Source: Candidatus Altarchaeum sp. CG2_30_32_3053 (GTDB lineage: Archaea; Altiarchaeota; Altiarchaeia; Altiarchaeales; Altiarchaeaceae). Taken from it: DNA of 14,265 nucleotides. Under the pieces are notes generated by a model. It was not told where the DNA came from and did not search any database. It worked only from the letters and a program-made list of their open reading frames with translations. Each line of letters begins with the position of its first letter. Positions within the stretch are counted from its first letter, which is position 1. Positions 1-6,695 of the stretch are shown here, in pieces. The stretch spans positions 1 to 14,265 of the forward strand of contig MNZY01000035.1 of the NCBI GenBank assembly GCA_001873845.1, written 5' to 3'. Made by a program: the position numbers and the translations under genes.

Positions 1-2
1 TC

Positions 3-605
3 AATATAAATGAAATAGATAAACTCAAAAATGAAGAAATATATGATGATTGGTTTAAAAATAATAATCTAAAAATAATATCGATTGGAAGATTACATGC
101 CTCAAAAGGATATGAATATCTCTTAAAAGCATTTAAACTTCTTAGAGAAAGTGGAATAAATGCAAATCTAATAATCCTTGGTGAAGGGCCAGAACGAGAG
201 AATTTGGAAAATTTAGCGAGAAATTTAGGAATTGATAGTCATGTAATATTAACTGGGTTTAAAGAGAATCCTTATAAGTATATGAAAAATTCGGATATTT
301 TTGTGCTGCCTTCCCTTTCTGAGGCATTTGGATGTGCTATAATTGAGGCAATGGCGTGTGGTATTCCTGTAATCGCAACAAGATGTTCTGGACCTGTAGA
401 TATCATAACTAAGGATGTTAATGGTTTATTAGTTCCTGTAAAAGATGAAAAAGCATTAGCTAACGCAATCATTAATTTAATAATGGATAAAGAAAAAGCA
501 AAAAAATTATCTGAAGAGGGAATAAAAAGAGTAAAAGATTTTGATGTTAAGAAAATTGTTAATGAATATGAAAAAGTATTTGTAGAATGTTATCATAATA
601 AATAA
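3..605 (+). CDS. Glycosyltransferase, GT4 family (5' end outside window)
   Basis: The reading frame is open from the left edge, so the N-terminal acceptor-binding half lies outside the window; about 200 residues remain. They form the C-terminal Rossmann domain of a GT-B fold retaining glycosyltransferase (Glycos_transf_1). Visible marks are the strand and loop IISIGRLHASKGYEYLLKAF, then LIILGEGPE, then the E-x7-E signature in SEAFGCAIIEAMACGIPVIA, whose glutamates contact the donor sugar nucleotide in this family. The domain ends in a normal helix (KKIVNEYEKVF), so the 3' end looks intact. Cytosolic or membrane-associated sugar transfer to a lipid-linked glycan is inferred from the family and the neighbours. 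Donor and acceptor cannot be told. An internal ATG at 204 is not the start, because family-conserved sequence continues upstream of it. Confidence 0.93.
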   Translation, partial: NINEIDKLKNEEIYDDWFKNNNLKIISIGRLHASKGYEYLLKAFKLLRESGINANLIILGEGPERENLENLARNLGIDSHVILTGFKENPYKYMKNSDIFVLPSLSEAFGCAIIEAMACGIPVIATRCSGPVDIITKDVNGLLVPVKDEKALANAIINLIMDKEKAKKLSEEGIKRVKDFDVKKIVNEYEKVFVECYHNK

Positions 606-619
606 ACATAATAAATAAA
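594..619 (+). repeat. 13 bp perfect tandem duplication at gene junction
   Basis: CATAATAAATAAA occurs at 594-606 and again immediately at 607-619, followed by G and the ATG at 621. The first copy contains the TAA stop (603-605) of the upstream glycosyltransferase. Without the second copy the stop-to-start gap would be 2 bp, like other junctions in this operon, instead of 15 bp. A replication-slippage duplication is the simplest reading. It may loosen translational coupling between the two genes. Confidence 0.85.
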
Positions 620-620
620 G

Positions 621-1751
621 ATGAAAATTGCTTATATTTCATACCTTGGTCAAGAAATAGTTAAAAGGTGGGCAGAATGGTTTGCAAAAAGGGGGCACGA
701 AGTATATCTTGTTTTACCTGCACATACAACGAAAGTTCAAGCAGAGTTTAAAGGAGTACACATTCATAAGGTAAATATACAATCGTATGCATCAAAAATA
801 TTTCCATTCCCCACGATATGGTCAGGTGTTTTACCTTGTAGAAAGGTTATAAATGAGATAAAACCAGATATTGTTCATGGACAGAATGTAATTGAATCTG
901 GACTTCCAGTTGTATTTTCCGGAGATTATCCAAAAATTGTTTCTATTCTTGGTAATGAGCCATTCTTAGAACTTATAGTATATAGATTGCTTGTAAAAAC
1001 AGTATTTTGGAGAGTAAATGCAATACACTCTTTTGCAGAAAATTTAACAGAAAAAACAATTTCATTAGGTGTAAATAAACCAAAAATATTTACAATTAGA
1101 CCATGTGCAGACACAAAAAAATATAATCCTTATCTTGATGGTTTTGATTTGAAAAAGTCCTTGAATTTTGAAAATAATCCTCTCGTTATAAGTACAAGGA
1201 ATTTGTGGCCAGGTTATAATGTTGAATGTTTAATAGAATCAGTTCCTTATGTAATTAAAGAAATCCCTAACGCAAAATTCATGATTAAAATGGGACACAT
1301 TATACCTGAAGAAAGAGTGGAGAAATTTAAAAATTTAGTTAAAAATTTAAAAATATCAAACCGTGTCAAATTTATTGGTTATGTCCCATATAACGATCTT
1401 CCAAAATATTTAGCATGTGCTGATGTCTATGTTTCCACATCTTTATTTGATGGGTTGGGAATATCAAATATTGAAGCACTTGCATGCGGAACACCTGCTG
1501 TTTTGGCAGATATTGATTCAACAAGAAATTTAATAAAAAAAGGTTTGCATGCTCGTTTATATCCTCCAAAGGATTCAAAAGCATTAGCAAAGGAGATAAT
1601 TGCTTCAATCAAAAATAAAGAAAAGGAAAATAAGGAAATTCATAAAGAAAATTTTGAAATTATTAAAGAGCATTATGATTTTGATAAAAACATGGAAAAA
1701 GTGGAAAAATTATATGAAAATTTAATTGATAAATACAAAAAACACAAATGA
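621..1751 (+). CDS. Glycosyltransferase, GT4 family
   Basis: A 376-residue GT-B glycosyltransferase of normal length. The N-terminus MKIAYISYLGQE..WAEWFAKRGHEVYLV is the usual first Rossmann strand and helix of GT4 enzymes, and IKPDIVHGQNV is the typical DxVHxH-like segment. The C-terminal domain carries VISTRNLWPGYNVECLIES and KFIGYVPYNDLPKYLACADV. The E-x7-E donor motif reads D-x7-E (DGLGISNIE, followed by ALACGTPAVLAD), with Asp replacing the first Glu, a variant also common among archaeal and environmental GT4 proteins. The start is the ATG at 621, the first in frame after the previous stop; no strong ribosome-binding site is visible. The stop overlaps the ATG of the next small ORF (ATGA at 1748). 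The product is expected to be cytosolic or peripherally membrane-bound, adding one sugar to the repeat unit. Specificity is unknown. Confidence 0.92.
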   Translation: MKIAYISYLGQEIVKRWAEWFAKRGHEVYLVLPAHTTKVQAEFKGVHIHKVNIQSYASKIFPFPTIWSGVLPCRKVINEIKPDIVHGQNVIESGLPVVFSGDYPKIVSILGNEPFLELIVYRLLVKTVFWRVNAIHSFAENLTEKTISLGVNKPKIFTIRPCADTKKYNPYLDGFDLKKSLNFENNPLVISTRNLWPGYNVECLIESVPYVIKEIPNAKFMIKMGHIIPEERVEKFKNLVKNLKISNRVKFIGYVPYNDLPKYLACADVYVSTSLFDGLGISNIEALACGTPAVLADIDSTRNLIKKGLHARLYPPKDSKALAKEIIASIKNKEKENKEIHKENFEIIKEHYDFDKNMEKVEKLYENLIDKYKKHK

Positions 1752-1831
1752 AATTTTTTCAATCGTTGTTCATAATAAACCCTCCTGCAAAATTAAAATC
1801 TAAATTCAAAAAAGAACTTAAATTATTATGA
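1748..1831 (+). CDS. Small ORF, 27 aa, unknown, ATGA-linked on both sides
   Basis: The ORF begins MKFFQSLFIINPP and ends KSKFKKELKLL: a short hydrophobic start with a basic tail. Its ATG overlaps the stop of the upstream glycosyltransferase (ATGA, 1748-1751) and its TGA overlaps the ATG of the DUF4062 remnant (ATGA, 1828-1831). The two-sided coupling is the only argument for translation. I recognise no family. It could be a real micro-protein, a ribosome relay between neighbours, a scrap of a deleted gene, or chance, since ATGA junctions arise easily in such AT-rich DNA. It fills the interval that would otherwise be a 76 bp gap. Confidence 0.3.
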   Translation: MKFFQSLFIINPPAKLKSKFKKELKLL

Positions 1832-2559
1832 AATATAATATATTTGTAAGCGGTGTTCAGGAAGAATTGAAAATTGAAAGAATAACAGTCAAAAATTTAG
1901 TTATTGAAAATCCCTTGCTGAAAGATTATTTTAAGGTATTTCTTTTTGAAGATTTGTCTGCAAAAGGTAAGTCATTTAAAAAAGTATATATTGATGAAGT
2001 TCGTAAATGTAATGTTTATATAGGTATTTTAGGGAATATAAATACGGAAACATTAATAAGGGCAAGATTTCAGCACTGAAAGAGAATTCTGTGCAGCTCA
2101 AAAAGGAAATAAAGAAATTTTAATTTTTATAAAGGGCGAAAACGACAAAATAAAAGATACATAAGTAAGGAAGTTAATTACAGAAATCTGCGATCCTGAA
2201 AGAGGATATACTTACAAACATTCAAGGATTTATTATCTTTTAAAAACTATCTGCATGAGAGTTTACTGGATTTTTTAAGAGATAATGGCATTGTTGGAAG
2301 AACTGCATTTGATAAAACAATAGAAACAAGTGCAACATTAAAGGACATAGATAATGATAAAATTAAATGGTTTTTGAAGACGGCAAGGGAAAAAAGAGGT
2401 TATCCTCTTGATATTACAACATCCGTTAAAGACACATTAATACATTTAAATCTTTTAAGAGAAAATAGATCGTGTAACTCATCCATATTATTGTTTGGTA
2501 AAAATCCAAAAAAATTTTTCACACAATCTGAAATAAAATGTATAAAATACAAAAAATGA
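1828..2559 (+). pseudogene. Decayed and truncated DUF4062 (RecG/AlbA-like ATP-binding) protein gene
   Basis: Frame 1 starts MKYNIFVSGVQEELKIERI..KVFLFEDLSA..VYIDEVRKCNVYIGILGN, the characteristic beginning of DUF4062 proteins. The frame breaks between about 2057 and 2077. Homologous sequence continues in frame 2 (FSTEREFCAAQKGNKEIL, then FIKGENDK), meets a nonsense TAA at 2162-2164, continues as VRKLITEICDPERGYTYK, and returns to frame 1 at about 2219-2221 through an apparent one-base loss. It then runs FKDLLSFKNYLHESLLDFLR..TAREKRGYPL..HLNLLRENRSCNSSILLFGKNP to a TGA at 2557. The last part resembles the segment after DUF4062 in proteins annotated as RecG-like or AlbA-type putative regulators. 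The normal C-terminal half is absent because the next gene begins at 2556. Two frameshifts, one nonsense codon and the truncation make it non-functional. It is unrelated to the glycan genes around it. The family assignment is from recalled similarity, not a search. Confidence 0.85.
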
Positions 2560-3551
2560 ACTGGAAAAATAAAAAAGTAATTGTAACAGGGGCAGGAGGA
2601 TTTATAGGAAGTCATTTAACAGAAAGGTTAGTTGGACTTGGAGCAGAGGTTTCTGCATTCGTCAGATACAACTCAAGAAATGACTGGGGGATGATTGAAC
2701 TTTTTCCTGAGGAAACAAAGGAAAAAATAAATGTCATCACAGGAGATATAAAAGATTCTGATGCTACGAGATGGGCTGCAAAGAACATTGACATTATTTT
2801 TCATTTAGCAGCGTTAATTCCGATTCCTTATTCCTATATACATCCCCGTGAGTCAATAGAGACAAATGTTATTGGTACTTTAAATGTTCTTATGGCTGCA
2901 AAAGAGAATAATGTTGAAAGAATAATTCATACCTCCACTTCTGAAACTTATGGAACAGCACAATATGTCCCGATTGATGAAAAACACCCGCTTCAGGGAC
3001 AGTCGCCTTATGCCGCAAGTAAAATTGGAGCAGATAAGATCGCTGAATCATTTTATTTGTCTTATGGATTGCCAGTTGCAACTATTCGCCCGTTTAATAC
3101 CTATGGTCCAAGACAATCGGCAAGAGCAGTAATTCCAACAATTATAACACAGGCATTAACAAAAAATGAAATTTATATTGGCTCAAGACACCCGACAAGG
3201 GATTTAACTTATGTTTCTGATACAGTTGAGGGCTTTATAAAACTTGCAGAAGCAAACAATAAAGTTTTGGGGGAAGTAATAAATATTGGCTCAAATTTTG
3301 AAATTTCAATTGGCGATTTGGCAGAAAAAATTGTTTCATTAATTGACAAGAAAATTGAAATTAAATATGATGAATTTAGAGTAAGGCCTAAAAAGAGCGA
3401 AGTTGAACGATTGTGGGTTGATAATAGAAAGGCAAAGAAATTAATAAATTGGGAGCCAAAAGTTTCACTTGATGAAGGGCTTAAAAAAACAATTATAGTC
3501 ATTTTGACATCTTTTGATAATATTGTTTTTGTCCATATATTTATTCTTTAA
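2556..3551 (+). CDS. NAD(P)-dependent sugar-nucleotide dehydratase/epimerase (extended SDR), C-terminus altered by insertion
   Basis: An extended short-chain dehydrogenase/reductase of 331 residues from the ATG at 2556. This start gives MNWKNKKVIVTGAGGFIGSH, the usual N-terminus of its closest family; the in-frame ATG at 2538 adds six residues inside the preceding pseudogene. The NAD-binding loop TGAGGFIG lies at residues 11-18, HTSTSETYG at 125-133, and the catalytic Tyr152-x3-Lys156 in YAASK. The Ser/Thr-Ser-Glu catalytic context resembles GDP-mannose 4,6-dehydratase and LegB-type enzymes rather than simple 4-epimerases. The segment VRYNSRNDWG is also typical of LegB-like 4,6-dehydratases; this is family memory, not a search. 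After Ile313 the frame enters the inserted element at 3496-3609, so the last 18 residues (from IVILTSFD) are element-encoded and replace the original 17-residue tail. The catalytic core is complete and the enzyme may still work. Confidence 0.9.
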   Translation: MNWKNKKVIVTGAGGFIGSHLTERLVGLGAEVSAFVRYNSRNDWGMIELFPEETKEKINVITGDIKDSDATRWAAKNIDIIFHLAALIPIPYSYIHPRESIETNVIGTLNVLMAAKENNVERIIHTSTSETYGTAQYVPIDEKHPLQGQSPYAASKIGADKIAESFYLSYGLPVATIRPFNTYGPRQSARAVIPTIITQALTKNEIYIGSRHPTRDLTYVSDTVEGFIKLAEANNKVLGEVINIGSNFEISIGDLAEKIVSLIDKKIEIKYDEFRVRPKKSEVERLWVDNRKAKKLINWEPKVSLDEGLKKTIIVILTSFDNIVFVHIFIL

Positions 3552-3609
3552 ATCATAATATGTAATGTTGATGTTCAAAATAAATAATCAAAAGTTGAAA
3601 TTTTCACTA
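3496..3609. mobile_element. 114 bp MITE with TA target-site duplication (IS630/Tc1-like)
   Basis: The left end reads TAGTCATTTTGACATC then CTTTTGAT (3511-3518). The right end, reverse-complemented, reads TAGTGAAAATTTCAA then CTTTTGAT (3594-3587). Counting the flanking A, 19 of the first 27 positions of the two ends match, and a looser match continues inward with a small gap, so the whole element can fold back. It is flanked by TA at 3494-3495 and TA at 3610-3611. Removing the element plus one TA joins ACAAT to TAAATGG and gives ACA ATT AAA TGG in frame, continuing into the lost tail of the SDR gene. The precise repair and the TA duplication identify a transposition product; TA duplication is characteristic of the IS630/Tc1/mariner superfamily. 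It encodes no transposase and must have been moved in trans. Confidence 0.9.
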
Positions 3610-3610
3610 T

Positions 3611-3664
3611 AAATGGATTTCTGAAAATATTAACAGATATAAACCCAATATTTATAATGTTTAG
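3611..3664 (+). pseudogene. Displaced C-terminal tail of the SDR gene
   Basis: Directly after the inserted element, frame 2 reads KWISENINRYKPNIYNV and a TAG at 3662-3664, three bases before the next ATG. This is the expected family C-terminus (a helix followed by YKP-IYNV) and belongs to the SDR gene at 2556. It is no longer translated as part of that protein, because the element shifts the frame (116 bp net with one TA) and supplies an earlier stop. The ancestral protein would have been 330 residues, almost the same length as the present one. A TGA at 3596-3598 closes this frame upstream. Confidence 0.88.
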
Positions 3665-3667
3665 AAA

Positions 3668-4387
3668 ATGAAAGCAGTAATTTTAGCTGGCGGAGAAGGA
3701 AGAAGATTAAAACCTTTCACATACGTGATACCAAAACCATTAATGCCAATCGGAGAATTGCCAATAATTGAAATCATCCTTAAACAATTAAAGAATAATG
3801 GATTTAATGATATTATAATTTCAACCGGCTATAAAGAAAATTTAATAAGAATGTTCCTTAATGGTGCAGACAAAAAACACAATTTAAATATCAAATATTC
3901 CCACGAGGATAAACCACTGGGGACTGTTGGTTCACTTTCACTTATTAAAGACGAATTAAATGAGGATTTCATTCTCATGAATGGTGATACATTATGCACT
4001 GTAAACTACAATGAACTTATGAAATATCATAAAAAATCAGGCAACATTGCAACAATAACGCTTCACAAAAAAGAGATTAAAATTAATTTTGGCGTCGTAA
4101 AGTTGGATAATGTTAGCATAATTGATTACATTGAAAAGCCAACACACACTTATTTTGTAAGTATAGGCGTTTATGTTTTTAAACCAGATGTCTTAAAATA
4201 TATCCCGGATGGAAAATTGGATTTTCCTGATTTGATTAAAATTCTTATCAGAAATAATGAAAAAGTTGGAGGATATATTTTTGATGATTATTGGCAGGAT
4301 ATTGGAAGACAGGAGGATTATATGAAAGCCAATGAAGATATAAATAAAATTTATGACAAATTAGGAATAGGAGTAAATACAAGATGA
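3668..4387 (+). CDS. Sugar-1-phosphate nucleotidyltransferase
   Basis: A 239-residue NTP_transferase domain protein that joins a sugar 1-phosphate to an NTP, releasing pyrophosphate and a sugar nucleotide. The N-terminal signature LAGGEGRRLKPFT (residues 6-18) binds the nucleotide phosphates, KPLMPIG follows with Lys23, and NGDT (105-108) holds the metal-binding Asp. The C-terminal DYWQDIGRQEDYMKANED is typical of the RmlA / mannose-1-phosphate guanylyltransferase-like group without the left-handed beta-helix domain, so it is a short single-domain enzyme. The base and sugar used cannot be read from the sequence. It starts 3 bp after the ancestral stop of the SDR gene and its own stop overlaps the next ATG (ATGA at 4384), suggesting one operon. 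It probably supplies the activated sugar for the SDR enzyme or a downstream transferase. Confidence 0.9.
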   Translation: MKAVILAGGEGRRLKPFTYVIPKPLMPIGELPIIEIILKQLKNNGFNDIIISTGYKENLIRMFLNGADKKHNLNIKYSHEDKPLGTVGSLSLIKDELNEDFILMNGDTLCTVNYNELMKYHKKSGNIATITLHKKEIKINFGVVKLDNVSIIDYIEKPTHTYFVSIGVYVFKPDVLKYIPDGKLDFPDLIKILIRNNEKVGGYIFDDYWQDIGRQEDYMKANEDINKIYDKLGIGVNTR

Positions 4388-5595
4388 AAAAAGTATTGAT
4401 AATAGCATACCATTTTCCACCAATTAATGATTCTGGAACTTTCAGAACATTAGGGTATGTAAAATATTTAAGAGAATTTGGATGGAATCCATCTGTACTG
4501 ACTTGTAAAGATTCAATGTCCTTTCTAAAAGATGAACATTTATTAGAAGAAATTCCACCGGAAGTTAAAATAGAACGAGCTCCACACATATTTTTCCCGT
4601 GGGGAATTCGAGCTATAACAAACAGGATACCTGACGGATATATCGGTTGGTTACCTTTTGCTTATTTCAAGGCATTAAATATGATGAAGGAAGAAGATTA
4701 CAATATAATATATTCAACATCGCCCACACCTACTACTCATTTAATCAGTTATCTTTTAAAGAAAAAAACAGGTAAACCATGGATTACAGATTTTAGAGAT
4801 GAATGGACACAAAATCCTTTTTTTAAGTACAGTTCCTTTTATAAAAATATTAACCAATGGCTGGAAAAGAAAGTTTTACAACATGCCGATGCAGTTATTT
4901 CTGTAAGTGAAGGCATAACAGAAGGATTGCAAACATTAATCAATAATGATGAAAATAAATTTCACACAATAACAAATGGTTATAATGCCTCAGATTTTAT
5001 CAATTATAACCCAAAAGATACTTATGGCGATAAATTTAAAATAACATATACTGGTGGATTTTCTGGGGGTTATCCATCCGGGCTTAACTATCCATATCAT
5101 TTTTTTAAAATAATTGGAAAATTATTAAAAGAAAATAAAATTGATAATAATGATTTAAGGATCGTTAAGGTTGGATATAAAGAGGAACTTGACCCGGAAA
5201 TACCAAAAGAAAATATTTGTTATGTTGGTTGTGTTCCACATAACGAAGTATTTAGGCATGTAGAAAACACAACAATATTGTTGTTAGTTGTTCAAACAGA
5301 AAGAGGGAAAGGAGCATATACTGGAAAAATATTTGAGTATATTAATTCTAAAAAACCAATACTTGCATTAGTTCCTCAAGATGGAGTGGCAGCAGATTTA
5401 ATACGAAAAACAAACACAGGAATTATTGTAGACCCCAATAATATTGAAGGAATAAAAAAAGCAATTCTTTACTTTTATAATCAATGGAAAAACAATACTC
5501 TAAAAATTAAACCTAATTGGGAAATAATTAAGCAGTATGAAAGAAAAAATTTAACAAAAAAACTTGCACAAATTTTTGATGAATTAGTAAGATGA
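4384..5595 (+). CDS. Glycosyltransferase, GT4-like
   Basis: 403 residues. The start MKKVLIIAYHFPPINDSGTF..KYLREFGWNPSVLT belongs to a distinctive GT-B subgroup in which a YxFPP segment precedes the first helix. The middle has WITDFRDEWTQNPF and ADAVISVSEGI, typical of the interdomain region. The C-terminal part has KITYTGGFSGG and YTGKIFEYINSKKPILALVP. In this subgroup the classical E-x7-E is reduced to a conserved Glu in KIFEYI preceded by a Gly/Lys-rich loop, so a standard motif scan would score it weakly. Overlapping ATGA with the nucleotidyltransferase gene upstream and with the WecB-type gene downstream (5592) points to coupled translation. A GGAG lies somewhat far upstream of the start and may help initiation. 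Donor and acceptor are unknown. Confidence 0.88.
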   Translation: MKKVLIIAYHFPPINDSGTFRTLGYVKYLREFGWNPSVLTCKDSMSFLKDEHLLEEIPPEVKIERAPHIFFPWGIRAITNRIPDGYIGWLPFAYFKALNMMKEEDYNIIYSTSPTPTTHLISYLLKKKTGKPWITDFRDEWTQNPFFKYSSFYKNINQWLEKKVLQHADAVISVSEGITEGLQTLINNDENKFHTITNGYNASDFINYNPKDTYGDKFKITYTGGFSGGYPSGLNYPYHFFKIIGKLLKENKIDNNDLRIVKVGYKEELDPEIPKENICYVGCVPHNEVFRHVENTTILLLVVQTERGKGAYTGKIFEYINSKKPILALVPQDGVAADLIRKTNTGIIVDPNNIEGIKKAILYFYNQWKNNTLKIKPNWEIIKQYERKNLTKKLAQIFDELVR

Positions 5596-6695
5596 AAGAT
5601 AAGATTAAAGTTTCAATAATAATAGGTACAAGGCCAAACTTAATAAAAATAAGTCCTCTATTAAGGAAAATTAAAGAAGATCAAAGTATTGAGTTACAAT
5701 TCATAAACACCGGTCAGCATTATGATTATGAATTAGATGGAATTTTTATAAAAGAATTAAATCTATTGGAACCTGTTTTTTTAAATATTGGATCTGGAAC
5801 ACAAGGAGAGCAAACAGGGAACGGGTTAATAAAAATAGAAAAGGAATTGATTAAATTTAAGCCGGACATTTCAGTTGTAATTGGCGATACAAATTCCACA
5901 CTTGCTGGAGCACTTGCTTCAGCAAAATTAAACATTCCTGTTGCCCATATAGAGGCGGGTTTAAGAAGTTTTGACAGGAAAATGCCTGAAGAAATTAATA
6001 GGACAGTTGTTGACCATATATCAGATATGCTGTTTGTTCCAACAGAAAATGCAATTAAAAATCTTAAAAATGAAGGGATTCTTGATGAAAAAATTTTCTT
6101 TGTACAAGATATAAGCGTTGATGCTTGTTTACAAAACTATGAAATTGCAAAAAAGTCAGAAATTTTGAAAAAATTAAATGTAAATAACGATTTTATTTTA
6201 GTTACATTACACCGGCAGGAGAATGTTGATATTAAAGAAAATTTGTGCAATATTCTTGATGCTATTATAGAAATAAGTAAAAGCAGAGAGGTGATATTCC
6301 CAATACATCCAAGAACTCTTAAAAATTTAAAATTGTTTGATATTTTTGAAAATTATTCAAAAAAGATAAAAATTATAAAACCACTCGGATGCTTTGATTT
6401 TCTCAAATTGCTTGGTTGTGCATCTTGTGTTGTTACCGATTCAGGGGGCATACAAAAAGAGGCATTAATATTAAAAACTCCTTGTGTAACCACAAGAACA
6501 ACAACAGAATGGATTGAAACCATAAACTTGAATGCAAATGTTCTCGTTGGTTCAGATAAAGAAAAAATAGTTGAAGAGGTTCCGAAAAGATCATCAAAAG
6601 AATTTCATAAGTTTATGAAAAAGATAAAAAACCCTTATGGGGATGGAAAAGCAAGTGAAAGGATAATAAAATATATAAAAAATGTGTGGAATTAA
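5592..6695 (+). CDS. wecB: UDP-N-acetylglucosamine 2-epimerase (non-hydrolysing)
   Basis: 367 residues, the full length for the WecB/MnaA family, which interconverts UDP-GlcNAc and UDP-ManNAc through elimination and re-addition of UDP in the cytosol. Visible signatures are GTRPNLIK near residue 12 (the commonest form is GTRPEIIK; Asn here is a known variant position), QHYDYEL, VVIGDTNSTLAGALAS, HIEAGLRSFDRKMPEEINR starting at His119, VTLHRQENVD, IHPRT, and DSGGIQKEA at 283-291. TPCVTTRTTTEWIETI follows and forms the UDP-binding part. The gene begins inside the stop of the upstream transferase (ATGA) and overlaps the start of the amidotransferase gene by 14 bp. It would supply ManNAc, or a ManNAc-derived uronic acid, for the glycan. 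A paralogue acting on a modified sugar nucleotide is possible. Confidence 0.93.
   Translation: MKDKIKVSIIIGTRPNLIKISPLLRKIKEDQSIELQFINTGQHYDYELDGIFIKELNLLEPVFLNIGSGTQGEQTGNGLIKIEKELIKFKPDISVVIGDTNSTLAGALASAKLNIPVAHIEAGLRSFDRKMPEEINRTVVDHISDMLFVPTENAIKNLKNEGILDEKIFFVQDISVDACLQNYEIAKKSEILKKLNVNNDFILVTLHRQENVDIKENLCNILDAIIEISKSREVIFPIHPRTLKNLKLFDIFENYSKKIKIIKPLGCFDFLKLLGCASCVVTDSGGIQKEALILKTPCVTTRTTTEWIETINLNANVLVGSDKEKIVEEVPKRSSKEFHKFMKKIKNPYGDGKASERIIKYIKNVWN

Noticed and set aside
2538..2555. Upstream ATG for the dehydratase gene
   Set aside because: The six extra residues MYKIQK overlap the coding remnant of the pseudogene and are not part of the usual MNWKNKK start; the ATG at 2556 is preferred.
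1828..2559. DUF4062 protein as an active defence or regulatory gene in the locus
   Set aside because: Two frameshifts, an internal stop and loss of the C-terminal half make a functional full-length product very unlikely.
4248..4589. 113-codon open frame on the - strand
   Set aside because: Antisense to the nucleotidyltransferase and glycosyltransferase genes, both with clear motifs; no recognisable domain.
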